NCBI RefSeq assembly: GCF_000740775.1
Contig: NZ_JFGS01000002.1
Location: 124,001-188,000 of the forward strand
Source: Haematobacter missouriensis
GTDB taxonomy: Bacteria; Pseudomonadota; Alphaproteobacteria; Rhodobacterales; Rhodobacteraceae
Direction of reading: 5' to 3'
DNA: 64,000 bases
Made by a program: the position numbers and the translations under genes. The notes under the pieces are model-generated. The model was given only the letters and a program-made list of their open reading frames with translations. It was not told the origin of the DNA and did no database searches. Shown here in pieces: positions 38,871 through 47,306 of the stretch. The first letter of the stretch is position 1. Every line of letters begins with the position of its first letter.

Positions 38871-39902
38871 TCAGGTGCGCTTCCAGAGCCACGCCTCACT
38901 TCCCGGTTCGCGATAGCGCCGCGCCCTCCCCGTTTGGGCCAGATGGTTCAGGTGGGCGACCGCCTCTCCCAGAGCCAGCGTATACTCGCTCTCGCCAATG
39001 GGACGGCGGAACAGGAAGGGAAAGCACTCCGCCGCACGACGCGGGGTGGCAAGCGCCTCCTCGAGCCGGTCGAGCGCCGCGACATGGCCGGAAATCATCT
39101 GCGCGAGCCGCGGCCCGACCCCGAAGAACGGCAACTTGTGCCCGGAAAGCGCCAACTGCCCCTCGCGGGCATAACGGCCCAGACGTGTGCAGCTTTCCAG
39201 CCAGTCGCCGACAGGATCGGCCTCCGGCTCCGTCGCATAGACGCCGAGATTGGGCGAGATGGTGGACAGGATCTGATCGCCCGCGATGACAAGGCTGCCG
39301 TCGCTGCTCCACAGGGTGGCATGCTCCGGCGCATGGCCGTTGCCGATATGCACCTCGAAATCCCGCCCGCCGATGTGGATGGCATCCCCCTCTGCGATAC
39401 GGCGGAAGGCTCCGGGGATCGCATGCACGACATCGGAACTGTTGTAGGGCCGCTCGTTCGCCCGCTTGTCATAGATCGCCGGATCCATGCCGCAGGCCCG
39501 CCAGTAGGAAAGCTGTGTCTCCGGCGGGCGATCATGGGCCTCCAGCCGCAGCATCCGGGCAAAGAGGAAGGCTGTTCGCGTGGTGACCAGCTCCGCCCCG
39601 TGCTTCTCCACAAACCATCCGACAAGACCGATATGGTCCGGGTGGTGATGTGTGCCGATCACGCGGCGAACGGGACGGCCCGCCAGTGGGCCGGACAGGA
39701 CGGCCTCCCACATCTCTCGCGTGGGAGGGGTATCGAAACCGGTATCGACCAGCGTCCAGCCATCGCCTTCGTCGAAGGCATAGGCGTTCACATGATCGAG
39801 GCGCAGCGGCAGCGGCACCCGGATCCACAACACCCCGTCGGCGATCTCGGCCACACCACCCGGAGCCGGCGGCGCCTCCAGCGGATAGCGCAGCGCGTTC
39901 AA
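38871..39902 (-). CDS. Metallo-beta-lactamase-fold hydrolase
   Basis: 343 residues. The metal motif THHHPDHIG is intact, with further ligands in NGHAPEHATL and AGDQILSTISPN, and a C-terminal His in SGHKLPFFG. A long C-terminal helical extension (about 260-343) is present. The start is TTG, overlapping the acyl-CoA dehydrogenase stop as TTGA, with GAGGAG 9 nt upstream, so the genes are coupled. A thioesterase or lactonase role linked to acyl-CoA breakdown is plausible but inferred from context only. Confidence 0.85.
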   Translation of the reverse strand: MNALRYPLEAPPAPGGVAEIADGVLWIRVPLPLRLDHVNAYAFDEGDGWTLVDTGFDTPPTREMWEAVLSGPLAGRPVRRVIGTHHHPDHIGLVGWFVEKHGAELVTTRTAFLFARMLRLEAHDRPPETQLSYWRACGMDPAIYDKRANERPYNSSDVVHAIPGAFRRIAEGDAIHIGGRDFEVHIGNGHAPEHATLWSSDGSLVIAGDQILSTISPNLGVYATEPEADPVGDWLESCTRLGRYAREGQLALSGHKLPFFGVGPRLAQMISGHVAALDRLEEALATPRRAAECFPFLFRRPIGESEYTLALGEAVAHLNHLAQTGRARRYREPGSEAWLWKRT

Positions 39903-41605
39903 ACCGCCAGCTCCTCTGCCGTGATCGCATAGAGCCCCGCAGCCCCCTCATGTGCCTGCCGCAACAGCGAAACATGGTCGGGCAGCATCCGCCGGATGAA
40001 GAAGGTGGCCAGCGCCTCCCGTTCTGCCGGGTCGGAGCAGGCGGCGCGAAGGTGGTAGGATCCCCCCAGCACCAGCGCAAAGGCACGCAGATAGGGCACG
40101 GACCCGGCAAAACGGTCGTTCACCGGCTGGGCGACGAGCCAGTCCGTTACCTCCCGCAGCGACTCGGCAGCGTTCCAGACTTCCTCAGCCAATTGTGGGT
40201 GATCGGGTTTCGCGGCCTCTGCCCCGGACTGGACCTCGTCGATCAGACGGTTGATGGCCTCCCCCCCGTCCATCATCTTGCGGCCGACGAGATCGGCGGC
40301 CTGAATGCCGTTGGTCCCCTCGTAGATGGCGCAGACCCGCACGTCGCGAGCAAGCTGGGCGGCGCCCGTCTCCTCGATGAAGCCCATGCCGCCGTGGATC
40401 TGGATGGAGGTCTGGGTGACCTCGTTGCCGGTGTCGGTGCCGAAAGCCTTGGCGATCGGGGTCAGGACGCCGGCGCGGGCCTCCCATTCCGGCTCGCTCG
40501 TGGCCTTGGCCATATCGAGGGCGAGCGCACAGTCCAGCACGATGCACCGGGCGGCGAAGGTCTGCGCCTTCATGCCGGCCAGCATCCGCCGCACGTCGGC
40601 ATGATCGATGATCGTGCCCTGGCCCGGCACGGGCGTCTTGCCCTGCCTGCGGTCCAGCGCATAGGCCAGCGCCTGCTGGCAGGCCGCCTCCGCCACGCCG
40701 ACCCCCTGCGTCGCCACACCGAGACGGGCATTGTTCATCATGGTGAACATCGCCTTGATGCCGCCGTGCCGCTCGCCGATCAGCCAGCCGGTGGCGTTGT
40801 CATATTCCATCACGCAGGTCGGCGAGCCATGCAGGCCCATCTTGTGCTCCAGCGACACGACACGCACGCCATTCCTCGGTCCGGGTTCGCCCGCCTCGTC
40901 GAGCAGCAGCTTCGGCACGAGAAACAGGCTGATCCCCTTGACGCCCGGCCCGCCATCGGGAAGCCGGGCCAGCACGAGGTGGCAGACATTGGGCATGAAA
41001 TCCCCGTCACCCCAGGTGATGAAGATCTTCTGCCCCGAAATCGCGAAGGTGCCATCACCGTTGTCCACCGCCTTCGTCACCAGCGCGCCGACATCCGACC
41101 CCGCGCCGGGTTCGGTGAGGTTCATCGTACCGTTCCATTCACCGGAAGTCAGTTTCGGCAGGTAAAGGCGCTTCAGCTCATCCGTGGCGTGATGCTCCAG
41201 CGCCTCGATCTGGCCCTGGGTAAGCAGAGGGTTCAGTTGCAGCGACAGGCAGGCGCCGGAGAACATCTCGTTCACCGCCGTCGCCAGCGTGATCGGCAGG
41301 CCCATCCCACCGAACTCCGGTGCCGCCGACATGCCGACCCAGCCGCCCTCCGCGATGGCGCGATACCCCTCGGCAAAGCCGGGAGAGGTGCGGACGACGC
41401 CGTTCTCCAGCTTCGCAGGGGTCAAGTCACCCGCCCGGTTCAGCGGGGCGAGGACATCTCCCGCAAGCTTGGCCGCCTCATCGAGGATCTGCTGCGCCAG
41501 ATCGCGGGTGGCATCCGCATAGGGCTCTGTGGCGGACAGGCCCTGAAAACCAACGATATGATCGAAGATGAAGGTCTGATCCTTCACCGGCGCGCGAAAA
41601 GCCAT
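39899..41605 (-). CDS. Acyl-CoA dehydrogenase (long form with extra C-terminal domain)
   Basis: 568 residues from MAFRAPVKDQTF with GGGGGG upstream. The order is N-terminal helical, middle beta (MNLTEPGAGSDVGAL, FITWGDGD), and C-terminal helical domains, with the catalytic-glutamate segment YEGTNGIQAADLVGRKM, followed by a roughly 120-residue extra domain as in the FadE-like long bacterial forms. It oxidises acyl-CoA to enoyl-CoA and passes electrons to ETF. The chain-length specificity cannot be read. It is translationally coupled to the MBL hydrolase. Confidence 0.94.
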   Translation of the reverse strand: MAFRAPVKDQTFIFDHIVGFQGLSATEPYADATRDLAQQILDEAAKLAGDVLAPLNRAGDLTPAKLENGVVRTSPGFAEGYRAIAEGGWVGMSAAPEFGGMGLPITLATAVNEMFSGACLSLQLNPLLTQGQIEALEHHATDELKRLYLPKLTSGEWNGTMNLTEPGAGSDVGALVTKAVDNGDGTFAISGQKIFITWGDGDFMPNVCHLVLARLPDGGPGVKGISLFLVPKLLLDEAGEPGPRNGVRVVSLEHKMGLHGSPTCVMEYDNATGWLIGERHGGIKAMFTMMNNARLGVATQGVGVAEAACQQALAYALDRRQGKTPVPGQGTIIDHADVRRMLAGMKAQTFAARCIVLDCALALDMAKATSEPEWEARAGVLTPIAKAFGTDTGNEVTQTSIQIHGGMGFIEETGAAQLARDVRVCAIYEGTNGIQAADLVGRKMMDGGEAINRLIDEVQSGAEAAKPDHPQLAEEVWNAAESLREVTDWLVAQPVNDRFAGSVPYLRAFALVLGGSYHLRAACSDPAEREALATFFIRRMLPDHVSLLRQAHEGAAGLYAITAEELAV

Positions 41606-41686
41606 CGAATTCCCCCCTCGCACCTTGGCGGCGACCGCCCGGGCGCGTATTTCGGCATTACTGTCACGAAGGCTAAACAAAGCAAC

Positions 41687-42679
41687 ATGACCGGCAAGCC
41701 CAAACGCAGCGTCACTGGAACCACACGCCGTCTCATCTCCGACAGCGCGGGGATAGAGACCGCGGCACGCCTTCTGGCAGAAGGGGGGCTGGTGGCGCTG
41801 CCGACGGAAACGGTCTATGGGCTCGCCGCCGATGCGCGGCAGGATCACGCGGTGGCGCGCATCTTCGAGGCGAAGGGGCGGCCCCGGTTCAATCCTCTCA
41901 TCATCCATGTGGCCGATCTGGCAAGCGCGGGCCGCTATGCCCGGCTGACCCCGGAGGCGGAGCGGCTGGCGCGGGCCTTCTGGCCGGGGCCACTGACGCT
42001 CGTCCTGCCGCTGCTGCCGGAGGCGGGGCTGTCGCCGCTGGTTACGGCGGGCAATGACAGCGTGGCGGTGCGGGTGCCGGCGCATCCCGTCGCGCAGGCA
42101 TTGCTCCGCCGGTTCGGAGGACCTCTGGCTGCGCCATCCGCCAATCCCTCGGGCCGTGTCAGCCCGACCCGCGCGGCCCATGTGCTCGACGGTCTTGACG
42201 GGCGGATCGAAGCGGTGATCGACGGTGGTGAGGCTGCCGTTGGGGTGGAATCGACGATCATCGGGCTGCTCGGGGCACCGCTGCTGCTCCGTCCCGGCGG
42301 ACTGGCGCTCGAGGAACTGGAAGCCGCCTTGGGCCTCGCGATCCCCGCACCCGCGACCGATCCGGCGCGACCTGTTGCGCCGGGGCAGCTCTCTTCGCAT
42401 TACGCGCCGCGGGCGGAGATGCGCCTCGGCACCCAGCCCGCGCCGGGGGAGGCATGGCTCGGCTTCGGACCCGAGGACGCGGGCGCCACGCTGAACCTCT
42501 CACCCGCAGGCGATCTGACGGAAGCGGCGGCCAATCTCTTTCATTACATGCGGGAAATCGATACCGGCCCCGGAACGGTCATCGCCGTATCTCCCATCCC
42601 GGAAAGGGGTCTGGGACGCGCTATCAACGACAGGTTGCGCCGTGCTGCTGCTCCGCGTCCCCGCGACCGATTGGTTTGA
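41687..42679 (+). CDS. L-threonylcarbamoyladenylate synthase (Sua5 type)
   Basis: 330 residues. The YrdC domain (about 15-210) has GGLVALPTETVYGLAADA, EAKGRPRFNPLIIHV, FWPGPLTLVLP and PSANPSGRVSPTRAAHV. The Sua5 C-terminal domain follows after a linker containing PGQLSSHYAPRAEMRL. It makes threonylcarbamoyl-AMP for t6A37 on ANN-reading tRNAs. The start MTGKPKRSVTG is the ATG nearest the divergent acyl-CoA dehydrogenase gene. The downstream 220 nt hold nothing I recognise. Confidence 0.94.
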   Translation: MTGKPKRSVTGTTRRLISDSAGIETAARLLAEGGLVALPTETVYGLAADARQDHAVARIFEAKGRPRFNPLIIHVADLASAGRYARLTPEAERLARAFWPGPLTLVLPLLPEAGLSPLVTAGNDSVAVRVPAHPVAQALLRRFGGPLAAPSANPSGRVSPTRAAHVLDGLDGRIEAVIDGGEAAVGVESTIIGLLGAPLLLRPGGLALEELEAALGLAIPAPATDPARPVAPGQLSSHYAPRAEMRLGTQPAPGEAWLGFGPEDAGATLNLSPAGDLTEAAANLFHYMREIDTGPGTVIAVSPIPERGLGRAINDRLRRAAAPRPRDRLV

Positions 42680-42901
42680 CCGCTCAGCTTAGTGGCTGCC
42701 GAGGAACGGCTTTCAGAATAGCGCTAACGCGAAGATCGCCTGCAATCTTCTGAAACCCGTCAGAAATCCTGCACAGGGCCACCATCCCGGAGCCGATTTG
42801 CCGGTTTCCCAGCCGCATATCGGGCGAACCTGACCCTGCATGCACTTGGCGTGGCCAGACGCGTCAGACGCCGTCCCGCTCGCTGGAGGCATCTGAAGAC
42901 A

Positions 42902-43459
42902 TCAGGCCCTGCCGCCGAAGGCCGACAGGCTTATGGGATCCACCCCCATGGACCGTATCGCGGAAAGCCATTTCGTTCCGTTGTCAGCGGCGAAGACGAG
43001 ATCGGGAAATGCGTCGCACACCAGCCAGTCATCACGGAGTATCTCGCTCTCCAGTTGACCGGGACCCCAACCTGCATACCCCAGCGCCAGAAGCGCCTGC
43101 GCTGGTCCCATGCCCCGCGCGATCTCCCGCAGGATATCGGGCGTGGTGGTCATGGCGAAGTGAGGGCCAACTTCTATCGTACCAGCCTCCTCCTCTTCAT
43201 CGATCTGCGGAGAATGCAGGACGAACCCGCGGGCAGCTTCCATGGGCCCGCCGACGTGGATCGGGCAGCGCCCCCCCAAATGTGGTATGGAAAGCTGGTC
43301 CAGCAGCGCCTCGAAGCTGATATCCGCGGCCGGCTTGTTGACGACCAGCCCCATGGAACCTTGCGAAGAATGGGCGCAAATCAGAATGACGCTTCTTTCG
43401 AAGCGCGGATCGCCCAGACCGGGCATGGCGATAAGGAGCTTGCCCCCTAGGTCAGACAT
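42902..43459 (-). CDS. YqgE/AlgH family protein (UPF0301)
   Basis: 185 residues from MSDLGGKLLIAMPGLGDPRF, with AGGA 8 nt upstream. In-frame ATG codons up to 39 nt earlier are weaker. Family marks are MPGLGDPRFERSVILICAHS, GSMGLVVNKP and ALLALGYAGWGPGQLE. Role unknown; UPF0301 members are often regulators or housekeeping proteins. Single gene. Confidence 0.92.
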   Translation of the reverse strand: MSDLGGKLLIAMPGLGDPRFERSVILICAHSSQGSMGLVVNKPAADISFEALLDQLSIPHLGGRCPIHVGGPMEAARGFVLHSPQIDEEEEAGTIEVGPHFAMTTTPDILREIARGMGPAQALLALGYAGWGPGQLESEILRDDWLVCDAFPDLVFAADNGTKWLSAIRSMGVDPISLSAFGGRA

Positions 43460-43601
43460 ATGCGTGGTCCTGCTGCTCATGAACATAAGATGGCGCATGA
43501 GACTATCGTCACAAGCAGAGATTGCACCGCATGGGAGACAATGCCATCTCGTCGCCGGATTGTGATTTCAAGTCCTGCGATATCCCGCCGACAGTCCCGC
43601 C

Positions 43602-44420
43602 ATGATGCTCAGCCCGTTCCGCCTTCTCGCCCTTGCCACAGCGACGCTGCTGCCTGCCCTTGCGGCGCACGCCGCGCCCACGCGTCCGCAGGATGTGGTG
43701 CAGGCAGAGGTTCTACCTGGCTGGCGACAGGCGGACGGCAGCCATGTCGCCGCGCTCCGCCTGACCCTTGCCGATCAGTGGAAGACCTATTGGCGTGCGC
43801 CGGGCGATGCGGGCATCCCGCCCAGTTTTGACTGGAGCGGATCAGAGAATCTGACGGATGTGACGCTGCATTGGCCCGCCCCCCATGTGTTCGAACTGAA
43901 CGGAATGCGCACGGTCGGCTATACCCGCGAACTGATCCTGCCTCTGGAAATCCGCGCCCGGAACGCGGATCAGCCCATTTCGCTGCGCAGCCATGTCATG
44001 CTCGGGGTCTGCCGCGACATCTGCGTGCCGGTCGACCTGCGGATCGACGCCGTTCTGCCGGTGACGAAGCAACCGGACCCGACGATCCGGGCAGCCCTTG
44101 CCGCCGGCCCGCTGGATGCGGAAATGGCCGGGGTAACGAATCTCCGCTGCCGCGTGGAGATGATCCCGGATGGCCTGCGCGTGACGGCGGCATTCCGCGC
44201 GCCTCCGCTGGGCGGACACGAACTCGCCGTGTTCGAAACGCCGGACCCGGCCGTCTGGGTGTCGGAAAGCGATACGCGGCGCGAGGCCCATGGCGTGACG
44301 GCAACGGCGGATCTCGTTCCCCCTCCGGGAGAGACATTGGCGCTGGACCGCTCGCGGCTGCGCATCACCCTGATCGGCGACAGGGGCGCAGTGGACATGC
44401 TCGGTTGCCCCGCAGGCTGA
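43602..44420 (+). CDS. Exported DsbD N-terminal-domain protein
   Basis: 272 residues with a signal peptide ending near AAHAAP (about 25). The immunoglobulin-like DsbD alpha-type domain has TLADQWKTYWRAPGDAGIPP and VGYTRELILPLEI, and a cysteine pair C137/C141 (GVCRDICVPV). In full-length DsbD this domain passes electrons to periplasmic partners; here the transmembrane beta and thioredoxin gamma domains are absent, so it must receive electrons from another protein or act as a thiol sensor. It is a single gene, divergent from yqgE. Confidence 0.82.
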   Translation: MMLSPFRLLALATATLLPALAAHAAPTRPQDVVQAEVLPGWRQADGSHVAALRLTLADQWKTYWRAPGDAGIPPSFDWSGSENLTDVTLHWPAPHVFELNGMRTVGYTRELILPLEIRARNADQPISLRSHVMLGVCRDICVPVDLRIDAVLPVTKQPDPTIRAALAAGPLDAEMAGVTNLRCRVEMIPDGLRVTAAFRAPPLGGHELAVFETPDPAVWVSESDTRREAHGVTATADLVPPPGETLALDRSRLRITLIGDRGAVDMLGCPAG

Positions 44421-44576
44421 CAGCGCGACATCACGGCGCAGCCTCATACCAGCTATGCACAAAAATATGGCACTAAACGTGCCACTGCTGCTCGCACAAG
44501 CAAATCCTTTCTGTTAGGGAGCGCGCCCGCCGCTCTGCGGCATGCACAGCACTGTACCAGTATGATTGGAATATCC

Positions 44577-45041
44577 ATGTTTCGCAGCCTTCCGCTTTTG
44601 TCGCTTCTGCTCGCTACCCCCTCTCTTGCGCATGATTTCCGCGCGGGAGAGTTGACGGTCGGGCATCCCTACGCCTTCGAGACGACCCAGGCCGGTCAGG
44701 CGCCGCAGGGCTATTTCTCCGTCACGAATGCCGGCGCGGTCGATGACCGGCTGATCGCCGTCCGTCCGGCACAGGGCGAGGCAAATCTCCGCGTGGCAGA
44801 GCGGTTCCGGCACATGGTTTCCACAAGCTCGACCGATTCCATTGCCATTCCCGCCGGAGAAACGGTGACGCTGCGCCCCTCCGGCCCGCATGTGAGCTTC
44901 ACCGCTCCCGAAGCGCGAGTCTGGTCCGCGACTGAACGGATGGACGCGATTCTGGTGTTCGAAAATGCGGGTGAAGTCCCGGTCGTGTTCAATGTGGAGG
45001 CCCGCAAGGCAGGAATGGGCAATGGGCACTCGCCCAACTGA
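44577..45041 (+). CDS. PCu(A)C-like copper chaperone protein with degenerate ligand motif
   Basis: 154 residues from MFRSLPLLSLLLATPSLAHD, a clear signal peptide. An ATG 15 nt upstream is less suitable. The fold pattern (GYFSVTNAGAVDDRLI, IPAGETVTLRPSGPHVSF, RMDAILVFENAGEVPVVFNV) is PCu(A)C. The canonical copper motif would have H-x-M near the second site, but here it reads H105-V-S; only H79-M80 resembles the first site. Copper binding is therefore uncertain. It lies just upstream of the B12 riboswitch but has no obvious link to it. Confidence 0.78.
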   Translation: MFRSLPLLSLLLATPSLAHDFRAGELTVGHPYAFETTQAGQAPQGYFSVTNAGAVDDRLIAVRPAQGEANLRVAERFRHMVSTSSTDSIAIPAGETVTLRPSGPHVSFTAPEARVWSATERMDAILVFENAGEVPVVFNVEARKAGMGNGHSPN

Positions 45042-45095
45042 TGCCAAAGTGCGTGAAGGGGCCGCGACTCCTTCGTGCTTGACAAGGATCGGCGG

Positions 45096-45117
45096 AGCAG
45101 ATCATCCATGATCTGCT
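45096..45117. repeat. Perfect 10-bp inverted repeat at the 5' edge of the B12 riboswitch
   Basis: AGCAGATCAT and ATGATCTGCT separated by CC. It ends where the riboswitch begins and has no T-run. It could be a transcript-end hairpin for the PCu(A)C gene or part of the leader fold. Confidence 0.55.
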
Positions 45118-45290
45118 TCGGTTCCGGTAGATCCGGATGAAAAGGGAACTGCGGTGCGCCTTTGGGCAAGACCGCGGCTGCCCCCGCAACTGTGAGCGGC
45201 GAGCGACGGCCAAGAATGTCACTGGAGGTGCACCTCCGGGAAGACGGCCCGAGCGATGACCCGTGAGCCAGGAGACCTGCCGCAGCACTC
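45117..45290 (+). promoter_or_regulatory. Cobalamin (B12) riboswitch
   Basis: Characteristic elements in order are GATGAAAAGGGAA, GCTGCCCCCGCAACTGTGA and the B12 box GCCAGGAGACCTGCC (45267-45281). The complementary helices GGTTCC/GGGAAC and CCGG/CCGG near the 5' end can form. It lies 139 nt upstream of btuB. Cobalamin binding normally reduces expression of the following transport gene. The stretch 45291-45428 would be the expression platform; no T-tailed terminator was seen, so translational control is more likely. Confidence 0.93.
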
Positions 45291-45428
45291 ACCCATTTCC
45301 GACGCGGGGCGCGTCTGGAAAGCGGCCCTTCCGCAGAGGTGATCTCACCGGTCTGCGGAATTCCCCGTCAGGCCATTCTGCAATTGGCGGGCCAATACAT
45401 GCGGACCCGCGTTGGAAAGGCCCCTGCG

Positions 45429-47306
45429 ATGACCTTAACTGGCATCAGGACGATAACGGTTCTCACCGCCCTCGCCCCCCTGGCTGCTCAAGCCCAGGCC
45501 GATTCTCCGGTGATGCTCGACAGCATCGTTCTGTCGGGAGGGCTTACCCCTGTGCCCACGGATGCCTATGGACGGGCCTTCACCGTCGTAACAGCGGCGG
45601 AGATCGAAGAGCGCGGCATCCGCACCGTGCAGGACGCGCTCCGCGGAGTGCCGGGCGTCTCCGTCAGCTCTTCCGGTTCGAGCTTTACACAGGTCCGCAT
45701 CCGGGGTGCCGAGGCGAACCACACGCTCATCCTCATTGACGGCGTCCCGGCGACGGGAGGAAATGACGAATATATCCTGAGCGGATTGGAAACCACGAAT
45801 GTGGAGCGGATCGAGGTGCTGCGCGGCCCTCAATCGGTCTATTTCGGCTCGAACGCTTCTGCCGGCGTCATCAATATAATCACCAAGCGGGGAGAGATCG
45901 GTACCCATTACGGCGGTGCCGTGGAGGTGGGCAACGGATATGCTGCCTCTGGCTGGCTCACGCAGCGGACAGAGCGGGGTGGCTTGTCCTTCAACATCTC
46001 GAAGCGGGACGATCACGGCTACAACGCGGCTTTCACCGGCAGCGAGAAAGACGGAACAGACCGGCGCACCATCGGATTGACCGGCGACTGGAAGGCGACC
46101 GAAGCCCTGACGCTCGGCTTCACCCTTCGGTATTCGGAAGAAAACTACGGCTACGACGCGACGAACTACGCTGCCACCAGCTATCGCGATTACCTGATCG
46201 ACGACCCGCATCTCACGGGTGAGCGCAAGGAGTTCACCGGCTCCGTCTGGGCGGAATACGAAATGCTGGACGGGCGCCTCGTGAACCGACTGGAGTTTCA
46301 GAACTCGACGCTCCGGCAGGAAACGACGGGGTCCGAGGAGACGCGGGGCGAGACACGAGCGCTGAAATACCGGCTCAGCTATGGGCTCGACGGCCGGCCC
46401 GCCGCCGAAGCGCGGCACCTGCTCAACCTGATGCTGGAGCGGTCGGAGGACGAGAACGACACCGCCCGCGACTATGATCGCGCCAACAATTCGATCGCGA
46501 TGGAATACCGTGGTTCCTTCGACGCGGGTGTGGATGTGCAGGCTGGCCTCCGCCACGACAATTTCAACACGTTCGACGACTTCACGAGCTGGAACATCGG
46601 GCTGTCATGGCGAATCCCCGACAGCGCCTTCCGGCTGCATGCCTCCGCGGGGCGGGGCCTTGTGAAACCCTCCTACTATGAGCTGTTCGCCAATGACGGC
46701 TACACGCTCGGCAATCCCGATTTGAAGCCCGAGCGCAATACCGGCTACGATATCGGCATTGAGGCGGAGGTGCTGCAAGGACGCGGGCTGATCGACGTCA
46801 CCTACTTCAACGAGAAGATGGCAGACGAGATCACCTATGTCGCTGGCGCTGCCCCGGACGGAAGGGCGAGCTACATCAACCAGGCAGGCAAAAGCCCGCG
46901 TGAGGGGGTGGAGATTACTGGTCGGTTCGATGCGACGGAGGATTTGCTCCTGTCGGTCAGCTACACCTACCTCGACGCGAAGAACCCCGACGGAACGGTG
47001 GAGATACGTCGGCCCCGCCATGAGCTTGGCCTGAGCGCCACGCAGCAGATACTGGACGGTCGCGGATCGCTCACCGCCGATATCCGCTACGTCGCCGGCA
47101 ACTACGACACGCAGTACTGGGGCTTTTACGAGACGAAGGAACTGGGCAACTACATGCTGGTCAACCTTGCTGCCGGTTACGATCTCACGGAGCACCTGCG
47201 TGCCACGGCCCGCGTGGTCAACCTGCTCGACAAGGAATACATGGACGTCTGGGGGTTCCGCAGTCAGGGTCGGCAAGCCTACCTCGGGCTGGAAGCGAAA
47301 TGGTAG
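45429..47306 (+). CDS. btuB: TonB-dependent vitamin B12 receptor BtuB
   Basis: 625 residues from MTLTGIRTITVLTALAPLAA (signal peptide, cleavage near AQAQA). A TonB-box-like segment DSIVLSG follows. The plug domain has IRTVQDALRGVPGVSVSSSG, VRIRGAEANHTLILIDGVPA and RIEVLRGPQSVYFGSNASAGVINIITK. The barrel ends LGLEAKW with the terminal aromatic residue of outer-membrane proteins. It imports cobalamin with TonB energy. It is preceded by a B12 riboswitch and coupled to btuF. Confidence 0.93.
   Translation: MTLTGIRTITVLTALAPLAAQAQADSPVMLDSIVLSGGLTPVPTDAYGRAFTVVTAAEIEERGIRTVQDALRGVPGVSVSSSGSSFTQVRIRGAEANHTLILIDGVPATGGNDEYILSGLETTNVERIEVLRGPQSVYFGSNASAGVINIITKRGEIGTHYGGAVEVGNGYAASGWLTQRTERGGLSFNISKRDDHGYNAAFTGSEKDGTDRRTIGLTGDWKATEALTLGFTLRYSEENYGYDATNYAATSYRDYLIDDPHLTGERKEFTGSVWAEYEMLDGRLVNRLEFQNSTLRQETTGSEETRGETRALKYRLSYGLDGRPAAEARHLLNLMLERSEDENDTARDYDRANNSIAMEYRGSFDAGVDVQAGLRHDNFNTFDDFTSWNIGLSWRIPDSAFRLHASAGRGLVKPSYYELFANDGYTLGNPDLKPERNTGYDIGIEAEVLQGRGLIDVTYFNEKMADEITYVAGAAPDGRASYINQAGKSPREGVEITGRFDATEDLLLSVSYTYLDAKNPDGTVEIRRPRHELGLSATQQILDGRGSLTADIRYVAGNYDTQYWGFYETKELGNYMLVNLAAGYDLTEHLRATARVVNLLDKEYMDVWGFRSQGRQAYLGLEAKW

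Noticed and set aside
39899-42400. Longer start for the acyl-CoA dehydrogenase gene
   Set aside because: The frame stays open far upstream, but that DNA is antisense to the Sua5-type gene. The family N-terminus and a ribosome site fix the start at 41605.
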